Virus record (IMG/VR): IMGVR_UViG_3300012532_000017
Location: 1 to 21,428 of that record
Direction: 5' to 3' (one strand)
DNA: 21,428 nt
Origin: a virus
Positions 8,929 to 15,852 of the stretch are shown piece by piece. Each line of letters opens with the position of its first letter. The stretch's first letter is position 1. Position numbers and translations under genes: made by a program. Under the pieces are notes generated by a model, which was not told the origin of the DNA, made no database searches, and saw only the letters and a program-made list of their open reading frames with translations.

Positions 8929-10982
8929 TAGAACCCTCCAATCTCGACGTCGCGAACGGCGGCGAGCACGGTGACGGGGAGAGGCGCGGACTGGCGCAGG
9001 CATGCGCGTCCGCCGCGATTCCAGGCGCTGTCGACGGACACGACGAACGAATCGTTCACGATGCCTTCGGCCGGCATCTGGTAGCCGAGCGGCATCGTCC
9101 AGGGGCGCAGGGCGGCGAAGCTCTCGCCGGCCGTCAGCGTCGCGGCGCGGTCCACCTCGAACACGACGCGCGAGACGAGCTTCTCGTTCGTCGAGACCTC
9201 CAACATCTGCGAGGAGTCGCCGTGCGAGTGGATGTCGAGCAGTTCGAGGTCCGAGAGGTACGACAGCCCGACGATGACGTGCACGGCCGCGACCGGGAGC
9301 GTGATGGCGCCGCCGACCGAGACGGTGAACGGCCCCCGCACGACACCGTCCGCGAGCGCGTAGACGGTCTTGTTTGCGAGGTGGCCGAGGCCGGTGACGC
9401 TGGTCGACGAGGCCTGGTCGATGACGAGCGAGCAGTCGAGGAAGATGCCGAGCTTCGCGTCGAGCACCGTGCGGGTGGCGAGGCGCTCGATGTAGCGGCG
9501 CGTGGCGCTGTTCACCGTGCGTCGAACGACCGCGTAGACGACGTCCTCGCTGCCCTCGGCGACGGAGCACACTGACTCGAAGACGCCGTCGCTGTCGTGC
9601 CACGCCCAGGCCGCCGTATCGTTCTCCTTCGAGAAGGTGAGCGAGAGGAGCTTGCCGTCGTCGCGCACCATCCAGGCCTGCGAGAACGGCGTGCGCGCGT
9701 AGCACCAGTCGATGACGGTGCGCGCTGAGGCGCTCAGGAGGTGCGCGGCGGGCAGGGACATGTCGCCACCGCCCCAGCCCTGGCGGCTGGCATCGTAGTC
9801 CAGTGCGCGGACGGAGGCCTGCTGCGCCTGCACGTAGAGGACGGTGTTATTGAGGACGAGCGGCTGGATGCGGGCGCAGCCGTTGGCGCTGATAGGGTTG
9901 ACCGACACATTGGTCGGGGCGAGCGCCGCGGTCCCTGAGCCGTTGACGGCGAACTCGCTGTTGGCCGTGAGGATGAGCAGATCACGAAGCGCGACGAGCG
10001 CGCGAACCTCTTCGTACTGGCGCGAGCCGACAGTGAAGTCGATGCTGTCGTCGTCCTTCTGCGGCAGCGAGTAGTCGAAGTTGTGGAGGGCGCCAGTCTT
10101 CGACAGCAGCACGCGCTGCGGGAAGGAGGGCTGGTTGGCGAAGGCCAGGCGCTGCTGGAAGTACGTCGCGACCGCGGGGTTCTGACCGCTCGCGAGCGGC
10201 GTGGCCCCGGTGGGCGGCTGCTCATCCAGGTTCGGGACCTGGCCCTCGTCGGTGAAGTAGGCCGTCTTCGACGTGCCGACGTAGCCCCACACGCCATCAC
10301 GCCCGCGGTACCAGCAGTACGCGGTCACGTTCGACCCCAGCGCGACCGAGAGCTGGATAGGCTTGTCGGGGTAGACGCACGTCGTCATCGAGGCGGCGAC
10401 GGACGGGAGCGACTCCTCACCGTCGATGGACGAGATGGCTGTGACGACCCACTGCCACGCCTTCGCCAGGTGCGTGCCGTCCGTCGCGATGGCGCCCGTG
10501 AGGAACGTCGGCGTGGCGGGCGTCGCCGTCGCATGCGTCGTCGAGTACGGCGAGATCGTCCAGTTCGCGTGCGCGACGCGCTTCAGCTCCTGCGGCGCGT
10601 AGCCGAGCGCAGTGATGGTCATCACGTCGCCGGCCTGCGTGAATGAGAGGGTCCAGAGGTCGGCCGCCACGTACGGGACGGTGCCGGTGACGGTGGTCAC
10701 GACGGCGCCGTTCTGGAGGACTCGGATGTACTGGTGGCCGAACTCGAGAACGTACGCCTGCGACGTCGAGAAGGTGAAGTCGCGCAGGCGCACCGCCGTC
10801 GCCTCGGCCTGGGCGGGCAGGCAGTACCGGAAGCCGGGGCGATTGGCTGCGGTGCCCGTCGGCGTGAGGATGAAGTTGCGCGCCGTCTTCAGCGAGAATG
10901 CGCGCTTCGGGAGGTCCGTCCGACCGTAGAGGCCGGGGGCGATCTCGCCGCCATGGAAGCTCGTCTGCCGGACCTGGGCCAT
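8928..10982 (-). CDS. Tail tubular protein B, gp12-like (tail nozzle)
   Basis: This 684-aa protein follows the gp11-like gene with no gap: the ATG directly follows its TAA. In T7 gp12 forms the nozzle below the gp11 adaptor ring, through which DNA leaves. The N-terminus is characteristic of the family: QTSFHGGEIAPGLYGRTDL, then a KTARNF stretch and RPGF (about residues 7-52), where Gly, Pro and Arg are usually conserved. The rest is mostly beta structure, as expected of this beta-propeller-like protein, with no membrane segment. Size and position match the family (T7 gp12 is about 790 aa). Confidence in the call is high. It also carries the ribosome binding site of the next gene in its last codons. 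Confidence 0.9.
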   Translation of the reverse strand: MAQVRQTSFHGGEIAPGLYGRTDLPKRAFSLKTARNFILTPTGTAANRPGFRYCLPAQAEATAVRLRDFTFSTSQAYVLEFGHQYIRVLQNGAVVTTVTGTVPYVAADLWTLSFTQAGDVMTITALGYAPQELKRVAHANWTISPYSTTHATATPATPTFLTGAIATDGTHLAKAWQWVVTAISSIDGEESLPSVAASMTTCVYPDKPIQLSVALGSNVTAYCWYRGRDGVWGYVGTSKTAYFTDEGQVPNLDEQPPTGATPLASGQNPAVATYFQQRLAFANQPSFPQRVLLSKTGALHNFDYSLPQKDDDSIDFTVGSRQYEEVRALVALRDLLILTANSEFAVNGSGTAALAPTNVSVNPISANGCARIQPLVLNNTVLYVQAQQASVRALDYDASRQGWGGGDMSLPAAHLLSASARTVIDWCYARTPFSQAWMVRDDGKLLSLTFSKENDTAAWAWHDSDGVFESVCSVAEGSEDVVYAVVRRTVNSATRRYIERLATRTVLDAKLGIFLDCSLVIDQASSTSVTGLGHLANKTVYALADGVVRGPFTVSVGGAITLPVAAVHVIVGLSYLSDLELLDIHSHGDSSQMLEVSTNEKLVSRVVFEVDRAATLTAGESFAALRPWTMPLGYQMPAEGIVNDSFVVSVDSAWNRGGRACLRQSAPLPVTVLAAVRDVEIGGF
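8934..8939 (-). promoter_or_regulatory. Ribosome binding site inside the end of the gp12-like gene
   Basis: GGAGGG lies within the last codons of the tail tubular protein B gene, 5 bases before the GTG at 8928. It fixes the start of the gp13-like gene and implies translational coupling across the one-base TAG/GTG overlap. Confidence 0.75.
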
Positions 10983-11930
10983 TTACCAATTCCTTCCAGT
11001 GATGAACTCGGAGTCCGGCATGGGCGACCGGTGCTGCTCGTTGAGATCGCTCACGGCCGCGTCGGCTGCGAACTGCTTGGCCCACTGCAGCGCGTTCGCC
11101 GCCATGTCCGGCTTCACGGCGAGCGGCATGACGAGGCGCGCCGCGAGGGACCACACGACGGCTTCAAGGAACTCAGGGCTCCAGACTGACGGGTCCGTGA
11201 TGCGCGCGACGTAGACGAGCGAGGCGTCGGGAATGTCGGTGCAGAGGACGCGGCCGGTGCCGATGTTATTCGCCTCGATGGCGAACGGGGCGGCCGGCGT
11301 GATGTTCAGCGGGTTGCTGGGGTCGCGTCCGTACGGCGCCGGGTACGCGATCGAGAGCGGTACGCCGCCGCGGTAGCCGGAGCCCTCGATGTCGACGGCC
11401 TGGAGCAGGTCGGGCGGGAGCCGGTAGACGTACGCCCAGCCGGGGCGCAAGGCCGTGGTGTCGAGGGCCAGCGGGGCACGGCGAACGGCCCACTGCGGCT
11501 TCAGCAGCTTGAACAGCCGGTCACGCAGGCGCGGGTAGAAGAGGGCGACGAACCTCTCCTCCTTCGACACGGGGGCCGCGATGCTGGTGACGGTGGCCGT
11601 GCTGCCGAGGCACGCGAGCGCCATCTGCGCGACGTCGACCTCGGAGGTGGCGATGACGGTGCTGGAGGTGCCGACCTGAAACACTGCCGACGGGTCGCTG
11701 GTCTGGCTGGCGGCGTCGGTCGCTGAGAGCCGGTACCATGTCGATAGCGTGCCGGCGGCGTGCGCGACGAAGAACTGGGCGGGCGGGCCGGCGACGTAGT
11801 TCGGGCCGGGGCGCGCGTCGACCACTGCCGCGACCGTCGTCCACGGGCCCGTTGGGGCGGGAGCCGATTCGATGAGGTACGACGCGATGTCCGCGTCGGC
11901 GGACGGGTCCCAGTAGATGGTGTTCGACAT
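10983..11930 (-). CDS. Tail tubular protein A, gp11-like adaptor, with N-terminal Fn3-like domain
   Basis: In this 315-aa protein residues about 97-315 match the gp11 adaptor family, the ring joining portal and tail nozzle. Visible are the opening helix ALACLGS (104-110), a helix with FYPRLRDRLFKLLKPQWAVR (131-150), YRLPPDLLQ (169-177), and the late stretch from VARITDPSVWSPEF (241-254) to ARLVMPLAV (264-272). Residues 1-90 are extra. They read as a fibronectin type III-like beta sandwich: an early WDPSADADIASYLIE strand, GPW, a WYRLSATD stretch, and an SDPSAVFQV end. T7 gp11 is under 200 aa, so the extra domain explains the length. The ribosome binding site is weak (GGGA about 11 bases before the ATG). 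The fusion may put an adhesive or spacer domain outside the tail ring. Confidence 0.87.
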   Translation of the reverse strand: MSNTIYWDPSADADIASYLIESAPAPTGPWTTVAAVVDARPGPNYVAGPPAQFFVAHAAGTLSTWYRLSATDAASQTSDPSAVFQVGTSSTVIATSEVDVAQMALACLGSTATVTSIAAPVSKEERFVALFYPRLRDRLFKLLKPQWAVRRAPLALDTTALRPGWAYVYRLPPDLLQAVDIEGSGYRGGVPLSIAYPAPYGRDPSNPLNITPAAPFAIEANNIGTGRVLCTDIPDASLVYVARITDPSVWSPEFLEAVVWSLAARLVMPLAVKPDMAANALQWAKQFAADAAVSDLNEQHRSPMPDSEFITGRNW

Positions 11931-11983
11931 GGGGTGTGTTTCCCGATTGCTGAGGATTTACTGGGGGTGACGCGACGGCAGGA

Positions 11984-12049
11984 CTACCGGGGCGACGTGC
12001 TCGCGTCGCCGCCGAGCGCCGCAGGGAGTGTGGCGGGGAGACCGGACAT
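11984..12049 (-). CDS. Possible 21-codon peptide, MSGLPATLPAALGGDASTSPR
   Basis: A short frame from ATG 12049 to TAG 11984 lies in the gap between the fibre-like gene and the gp11-like gene. GGAGG, inside the last codons of the fibre gene, sits 8 bases before this ATG, a good distance for initiation. The peptide has no recognisable feature, and its codons overlap a 7-bp hairpin at 11991-12010. It could be a leader peptide or chance. I keep it only because the ribosome binding site is good. Confidence 0.2.
   Translation of the reverse strand: MSGLPATLPAALGGDASTSPR
11991..12010 (-). other. Hairpin in the gap before the gp11-like gene
   Basis: The transcript would form a perfect 7-bp stem, GGCGACG with CGTCGCC, closed by the 6-base loop CGAGCA. 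No T-run follows, so it is not a standard intrinsic terminator. It could be an RNA-processing or stability element, or chance in GC-rich DNA. The surrounding gap (11931-12052) otherwise holds only the possible 21-codon peptide. Confidence 0.3.
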
Positions 12050-12052
12050 GGA

Positions 12053-13099
12053 TCAGGCCTCCGCCCGGAAGGTGACGCCGTCGAGGGATACGAATGCGGT
12101 TACGCTCGATCCCGTGGTCAAGTTGGCGGGGGTCACGATTCCGGTGGCGTCCACGGTGACCTGCGCCGCGCCCGCCGATGCGAATCCTGGGAACTGGATG
12201 TAGTAAGCAGGCCTGTATCCCGCCGGGAGCGTGAACGCGCCGGCTCCGCTGGCGCCGCTCTTAATCAGCCCGCGGAGGTGGACCACGCCGGATGCGTCCC
12301 GGTAGTAGCCGGCCGGCGGCCACGGAGAGGCTCCGAAGTTGACCCACGAGTTAGTGAGCCCCGGCGCGACCCACGGCTCGCTGGCGGTGGTCCACGAGAT
12401 CTGCCAGTTCGCGCCATCGAAGACGAGCGCGAGCGAGCCATAATTCGTCGCGAGCACCTTCGAGTTCGCGCCGTCGATCGTCTGCGCGCCGTTGCGGTTG
12501 ATCGTGATGTTGTTCGTCCCGGCGTCGCCCTTCCCGTCCTTCACGGTGATGACGGTACCGGTCGCGAGGCCGGCGGAGGCGGGGAGGTTCACGGTCACCG
12601 GGCCGGCGGCGTTGAGGTTTGTGAGCACGGTGCTATCGGTTGCCGTGACGGTGACGGGCGTGGTCGTCGCGGTGCGGACGCCTTGGGCCAGAGTGGGGGC
12701 GGACGGAACCCCGGTGAACGTCGGAGAGGCGAGCGGGGCGTATCCAGGGACCACCGGAGTGCCGGTGAACGTCGGAGAGGCGAGCGGGGCGTATCCAGGG
12801 ACCACCGGAGCGCCGGTGAACGTCGGAGAGGCGAGCGGGGCAATGCCGGCAGCGGCGAGCGACGCCGCGCCCGTGCCACCCTGCGCCACCGGTAATGGGG
12901 CGGCGAGGTGCGTCGCCACGACCAGCGGCGCGGCTGCCGAGCCGCTCAGGTCGGCGGCGAGCTGGACGCCGCCCTTCGAGGAGGTTGTCGCGTCCGGTGT
13001 GATTGAGTCGGCGATAGCCCACCCCTGCTGCGTGGGCGGCGAGGGGTTCGTCGTGCTGGCGTACGCGCGTCCCGGCGCGAGAGGTGCGGGGTTGGACAC
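12053..13099 (-). CDS. Fibre-like protein with short tandem repeats (tail or head fibre)
   Basis: This 348-aa protein starts at GTG 13099, with AGGAG 5 bases upstream. Residues 35-75 hold motifs common in phage fibres (SSKGGVQLAADLSGSAAAPL and PLPVAQGGTGA). Residues about 86-130 repeat PLASPTFTG three times at 17-residue spacing, separated by PVVPGYA linkers, as in trimeric fibre shafts. Residues about 140-230 form a Thr/Val-rich beta region with NGAQTIDG. The C-terminal 110 residues (GYYRDASGVVHLRG, then LPAGYRPA) look like a beta-sandwich tip of phage fibres. There is no C-type lectin or diversity-generating variable region. The place, between the cement protein and gp11, is unusual for a tail fibre and leaves open a head fibre fixed to the capsid. 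It is certainly a fibre-type protein; its attachment site is unknown. Confidence 0.75.
   Translation of the reverse strand: MSNPAPLAPGRAYASTTNPSPPTQQGWAIADSITPDATTSSKGGVQLAADLSGSAAAPLVVATHLAAPLPVAQGGTGAASLAAAGIAPLASPTFTGAPVVPGYAPLASPTFTGTPVVPGYAPLASPTFTGVPSAPTLAQGVRTATTTPVTVTATDSTVLTNLNAAGPVTVNLPASAGLATGTVITVKDGKGDAGTNNITINRNGAQTIDGANSKVLATNYGSLALVFDGANWQISWTTASEPWVAPGLTNSWVNFGASPWPPAGYYRDASGVVHLRGLIKSGASGAGAFTLPAGYRPAYYIQFPGFASAGAAQVTVDATGIVTPANLTTGSSVTAFVSLDGVTFRAEA
12711..12840 (-). repeat. 51-bp direct tandem repeat, about 2.5 copies, within the fibre-like gene
   Basis: Copies start at 12711, 12762 and 12813, exactly 51 bases apart. The first two differ at only one visible position (t/c near the end of the unit). 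The third matches for 28 bases to 12840 and then diverges. Each unit encodes 17 residues around PLASPTFTG and GYA. The near-identity at DNA level points to recent duplication, and copy number could change by slippage or recombination without breaking the frame. Confidence 0.9.
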
Positions 13100-13172
13100 T
13101 GGCTCTCCTGTCGAGGGAATGCTGCTGCGGGGCTTCCGCGAGCCCCCCGCTCTTCGCGAGGGGACCGAGGAA

Positions 13173-13190
13173 GCCCCCGAGGCCGGGGGC
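13173..13190 (-). terminator. Terminator-like hairpin between cement and fibre genes
   Basis: Read on the minus strand, GCCCCCG and CGGGGGC form a perfect 7-bp GC stem around a GCCT tetraloop, followed only by TTCCTC. The stem is strong, but the T-tract is too poor for a classic intrinsic terminator. Weaker GC hairpins follow in the same gap (13100-13205). It could lower transcription into the fibre gene or protect the 3' end of the cement mRNA. Confidence 0.4.
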
Positions 13191-13205
13191 CTCAGGGGCT
13201 AGGTG

Positions 13206-13598
13206 TTACGGGTTCTGGTAGTCCGCCGGGACATCCATCGCGAAGCTCGCGGTGATGACCACGTTCGGCGTGCCGCCGCCGACCGTGTAGACGAGCCGGT
13301 AGTAGCGGAGCGCCTTCACGACCGCGGCGTCGAGGATGACGTTCTGGTTCACGCCGGCCGCGAGCGTGGGCGTGACGGCCGAGAGCTGCACCGGCGTGGT
13401 GAACGCGGAGTCCGTCGAGCCCTGGAGCGCGATGGTCAGCGTGGGCGTGCCGGTGATGCCGGTGAGGTTCGCGAGGACGTAGAGCTGGGCGAGCCCGACG
13501 CGGACGTTCGCGGTGAGGTCGACGGTGTTCGTCGAGTTACCCGTCGCGGTGACGACCTGCGCGTCGCTGAAGTGGGTCTGCTGGTCGAGGTAGGCCAT
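13206..13598 (-). CDS. Capsid cement protein, Bbp16-like
   Basis: This 130-aa protein has the N-terminus MAYLDQQTHFSDAQVVTATG followed by STNTVDL. It strongly resembles the Bbp16 family of capsid cement proteins, named after the BPP-1 protein that binds the outside of the capsid lattice. The rest is beta-rich (TLTIALQGSTDSAF, YYRLVYTVGGG, VVITASFAMD), fitting a small jelly roll. Length fits the family. It follows the major capsid gene after a 103-base gap that holds a hairpin, and has an AGGAG site 10 bases before the ATG, the same long spacing as the capsid gene. Its likely role is to stabilise the expanded head. The family is recognised from memory of its N-terminus and position, not by search. 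Confidence 0.87.
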   Translation of the reverse strand: MAYLDQQTHFSDAQVVTATGNSTNTVDLTANVRVGLAQLYVLANLTGITGTPTLTIALQGSTDSAFTTPVQLSAVTPTLAAGVNQNVILDAAVVKALRYYRLVYTVGGGTPNVVITASFAMDVPADYQNP

Positions 13599-13635
13599 GA
13601 AGCTGCTTCTCCTGTGGGGTGGGGCGGAGAGACGA

Positions 13636-13667
13636 GAGTGTCGTCAGCCTGTCTGGCGCCGACACTC
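13636..13667 (-). terminator. Hairpin between major capsid and cement genes
   Basis: GAGTGTCG and CGACACTC form a perfect 8-bp stem on the minus strand, which a G-T and a G-C pair can extend outward. An inner 3-bp GCC/GGC stem lies in the loop. The 3' flank (TCGTCTCTCC) has no T-run. It may be a weak or factor-dependent terminator, or a stem that stabilises the capsid mRNA, so that capsid protein is made in excess over downstream products. Confidence 0.4.
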
Positions 13668-13701
13668 CCAGTCTGGTTGACCGTGCGTTACATCAGCCGG
13701 A

Positions 13702-14703
13702 CTAGCTGATGACGGCCTCGGTGGACGTGATGGCGTCCGTGATGCGGATGGGGACGCCGAGGAAGTGCGGGATGCGGCGCCCGCCGCGGTCCACCCACTC
13801 CAGCAGGTTGGCCTGCTTCTTCTGGAGCTGCTTGTTGAACATCGAGAACGTGGTCCGGTTCACGTAGAAGATCGGCTGGCACGCATCCATGTCGAAGATG
13901 GCCGCGATGGCGTCCGTCATCGACGCCACGAGGTCGGCGCCGGCCGAGAGGTCGGCCTTCCACGCGCTCGTGTCGACGTTGCAGATGCGGGCGACGTAGC
14001 GGTAGTCCTGCACCACCAGGCCGAGGTCCCACTTGTGATGGGTGACGTAGGCCGTGAACTCGTTGGTGCCGCCCGCGTCCTTCGTGAGGATCTTGCCGAG
14101 GTCCTCGGACTTGAAGCCGGCGACGCTGCCCTTCGGGTAGATGCCGTACACCGAGGTGGGCGACCAGCCGACAAGCCAGATCGAGGTCTGGTCGGAGCCG
14201 GACGCGGTCGCGTCGGCCTTGATGATCTGGGCCGCCGCCACGTTGCCAGCGGTGTAGCCGAACCGCTTGTCGAGGCCCTGGATGCGCTCCGGGTTCGCCG
14301 AGACGTCCGAGTAGACGAGGGCGCTCGCGACGGTGAGGCCGAAGCCCTGGACGAACGCGTTGTCCTCGTCCAGGCGGTACGCGGCCGCGTTGCCGTTCAG
14401 GTCGGCGAGCGCGCAGTCGACCTTGGACAGGCCCTCCAGCATGCCGCAGGTCTCGGTGTACGCATCGACCTGGCTCTTCGCGGCCGCGATGCCCTGGTTG
14501 ATCTTGCGCCACGTCGGCGACGGGAGCGCCACTCGTGCGCTGTACTTGTGGCCGGTGGGGAGGTTGCCCTCCTTCCAGGCCAGGTCCTCCATGAAGGCGT
14601 TCTTCTTCTGGAGCAGCTCGACGACGTTCGCGACCCCGCCCTGCGGGTCGAACTTCTTCGCGATGTCCGCGAGGGTGGGGAACAGCGTGCCGATGACGGC
14701 CAT
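13702..14703 (-). CDS. Major capsid protein, GP7-type HK97 fold
   Basis: This 333-aa protein forms the head shell. It matches the GP7 family (epsilon15 gp7 and BPP-1 capsid type). Evidence is the N-terminal LLQKKNAFMEDLAWKEGN stretch (residues 30-47), then LPTGHKYSARVALPSPTWR, a run of helix through KSQVDAYTETCGMLEGLSKVD (77-97), and the C-terminal part with FYVNRTTFSMFNKQLQKK and GVPIRITDAI. Length fits the family. It lies between scaffold and cement genes, the usual order. An AAGGAG site lies 10 bases before the ATG, in a 102-base leader that contains two hairpins. No separate protease domain is seen nearby, so maturation may occur without cleavage, as in epsilon15. Confidence is high. Confidence 0.92.
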   Translation of the reverse strand: MAVIGTLFPTLADIAKKFDPQGGVANVVELLQKKNAFMEDLAWKEGNLPTGHKYSARVALPSPTWRKINQGIAAAKSQVDAYTETCGMLEGLSKVDCALADLNGNAAAYRLDEDNAFVQGFGLTVASALVYSDVSANPERIQGLDKRFGYTAGNVAAAQIIKADATASGSDQTSIWLVGWSPTSVYGIYPKGSVAGFKSEDLGKILTKDAGGTNEFTAYVTHHKWDLGLVVQDYRYVARICNVDTSAWKADLSAGADLVASMTDAIAAIFDMDACQPIFYVNRTTFSMFNKQLQKKQANLLEWVDRGGRRIPHFLGVPIRITDAITSTEAVIS

Positions 14704-14741
14704 GAGGGTGTTACTCCTTGTGCGTGTTACTGGGGGTGCGC

Positions 14742-14754
14742 GCGCAGCTTGCGC
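14742..14754 (-). other. Small hairpin in the leader of the major capsid gene
   Basis: GCGCA and TGCGC form a perfect 5-bp stem around the triloop AGC, just downstream of the larger hairpin at 14759-14778 and about 40 bases before the capsid ATG. Such a short GC stem could be chance. Confidence 0.3.
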
Positions 14755-14758
14755 TGAA

Positions 14759-14778
14759 CGCCGCCGTTACCGGCAGCG
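14759..14778 (-). other. Strong hairpin with GTAA tetraloop between scaffold and major capsid genes
   Basis: The minus-strand transcript reads CGCTGCCG-GTAA-CGGCGGCG: eight consecutive pairs, one of them G-U, closed by a GNRA-type loop. The G-U pair would be a C-A mismatch in a plus-strand transcript, so the structure suits the direction in which the genes are read. No T-run follows. It may mark an RNA-processing site or stabilise the 5' end of the capsid mRNA. Confidence 0.45.
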
Positions 14779-14805
14779 CGTCAGCAGGCTCTTAGGATGG
14801 CCGCG

Positions 14806-15477
14806 CTAGCTCTTGAACATCGACGGATACCGCTGGCGCAGGACGTCCTCGTCGGACGCGCCGGCCGCCGCGGGTGCTGCCCTGCCGGCGACGGAGTCCT
14901 CGCTGATGGCCTTCGCCGCGCGAACAGCGAGCCGCACCAGCGCGGGGTGAGAGCCGATGCCCAAGGCGTCCAGCTCCTTGCGGATGGAGCCGTCCTTGTC
15001 GAAGGTCGCCATGAACTTGCGCGCCTGCGTCACCGACTTGTCGAAGTTCACGCCGCCGACCTCGGGGTCGGTCTTGATGCTCTCGGACCACTGCTTCTGC
15101 TGCTCGGTCCAGGCGGCGGTCACCTTGTCCGACTGACCCTTCTGCGACCCGAGGTACAGGTCGAGGAGCTTCTGCGCCTTCGGGCCATCGAGCCCTAGCT
15201 CCTTCGCGAGGGGCCTGAACTGCGACAGGAGCGCCTCGTCGGGCTTCACGCCGTCGGGCAACTTCAGCTCGATCTCGGCGACGGGCGCGGGGGCGGCGGC
15301 GGCAGCAGCGGCAGGGGCTGCGGCGGGCGCCTCGGTGCCGGTGAGGACGCTGCCGGCGGCGGGCGCAGCGGCGGCAGCCGGCGCGGGGGCCGCAGCGGCG
15401 GCGGGGGCTGCGGCTGCGGCGGGCGCAGCGGCGGCGGGCGCGGCCGCGGGGGCGGCGCCGGTAAGGATGGTGTCCAT
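14806..15477 (-). CDS. Capsid scaffolding protein
   Basis: This 223-aa protein lies directly before the major capsid gene. The first 68 residues are almost only Ala and Pro, with the ILTG/VLTG motif occurring twice. The conserved part starts near residue 68: LKLPDGVKPDEALLSQFRPL, AKELGLDGPKAQKLLDLYL, WTEQQKQWSE, then DPEVGGVNFDKSV, IRKELDALGIGSHPALVRLA (helical, about 165-184), and a C-terminal tail ending YPSMFKS. This pattern (PLAKELGL, paired Trp, D-x-E-x-GG, GxGxHPxLVR) is typical of podoviral scaffolding proteins. It guides assembly of the head around the portal and leaves before packaging. The ATG overlaps none of the preceding gene; its GGAG site lies in the end of the Bbp19-like gene. 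Confidence 0.85.
   Translation of the reverse strand: MDTILTGAAPAAAPAAAAPAAAAAPAAAAAPAPAAAAAPAAGSVLTGTEAPAAAPAAAAAAAPAPVAEIELKLPDGVKPDEALLSQFRPLAKELGLDGPKAQKLLDLYLGSQKGQSDKVTAAWTEQQKQWSESIKTDPEVGGVNFDKSVTQARKFMATFDKDGSIRKELDALGIGSHPALVRLAVRAAKAISEDSVAGRAAPAAAGASDEDVLRQRYPSMFKS
15280..15456 (-). repeat. Low-complexity Ala/Pro-coding tract at the 5' end of the scaffold gene
   Basis: Nearly every codon is GCN or CCN. The segment after ILTG (residues 4-7) recurs after VLTG (44-47), each time followed by a PAAAPAAA run, so the tract looks internally duplicated. It is prone to slippage in units of three bases. Confidence 0.8.
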
Positions 15478-15852
15478 CTATTCTCCGGGGGTGGGTTCGT
15501 CCGACGGGACGGTGGTGGCGGCCTCGCGCGTCTGCGCGTCGACTCGCTTCGCCGCGAGCTGCTCTTGCAGCGCCGTGACGTAGAGGTCGGTCGCGTCACG
15601 CTGGGCCGCGACCATGAGCCCGAGGCCGACGGAGCGCCGGCCCTCGTTGAAGTCGGTGGTTGCTGCAGTACCGGTGAACGACGGCGCGAAGGCGCCAGCG
15701 TCCTCGATGAGCCCCCAGACGAACCGCCGGCCCGCCTCCGTCGACATAACGGACTTGAGGTCGGCGGCCGCCTGGGCGAGGGCGTCCTCCTCGCGATTGC
15801 GGAGGAGGTTCTGCGCCGCCTCGCTCGCGGTGATTCCGCGGCGGCGGCTCAC
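15478..15852 (-). CDS. Bbp19-like virion-associated protein
   Basis: This is a 124-aa protein starting at GTG 15852. The GTG overlaps the TGA of the upstream 63-aa gene (GTGA), and GAGGG lies 4 bases upstream; a longer frame reaching back to 15915 would overlap that gene heavily and is less likely. The core (residues about 30-95) reads STEAGRRFVWGLIEDAGAFA, SFTG, TDFNEGRRSVGLGL and then a helical stretch. This is the pattern of the Bbp19 family of podoviruses, where GRRFVW and FNEGRR are the conserved blocks. The family always sits near portal and capsid genes, but its role is not established as far as I know. The C-terminus is Thr/Pro/Glu-rich. Confidence 0.83.
   Translation of the reverse strand: MSRRRGITASEAAQNLLRNREEDALAQAAADLKSVMSTEAGRRFVWGLIEDAGAFAPSFTGTAATTDFNEGRRSVGLGLMVAAQRDATDLYVTALQEQLAAKRVDAQTREAATTVPSDEPTPGE

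Noticed and set aside
12053-13099. Diversity-generating retroelement target in the fibre gene, as in BPP-1
   Set aside because: No template repeat, reverse transcriptase or C-type lectin variable region is seen; the only repeat is the 51-bp tandem unit in the shaft.
15285-15600. Alternative frames through the scaffold's Ala/Pro tract on both strands
   Set aside because: They are low-complexity Pro/Arg or Ala/Gly runs caused by the repeated GCN/CCN codons.
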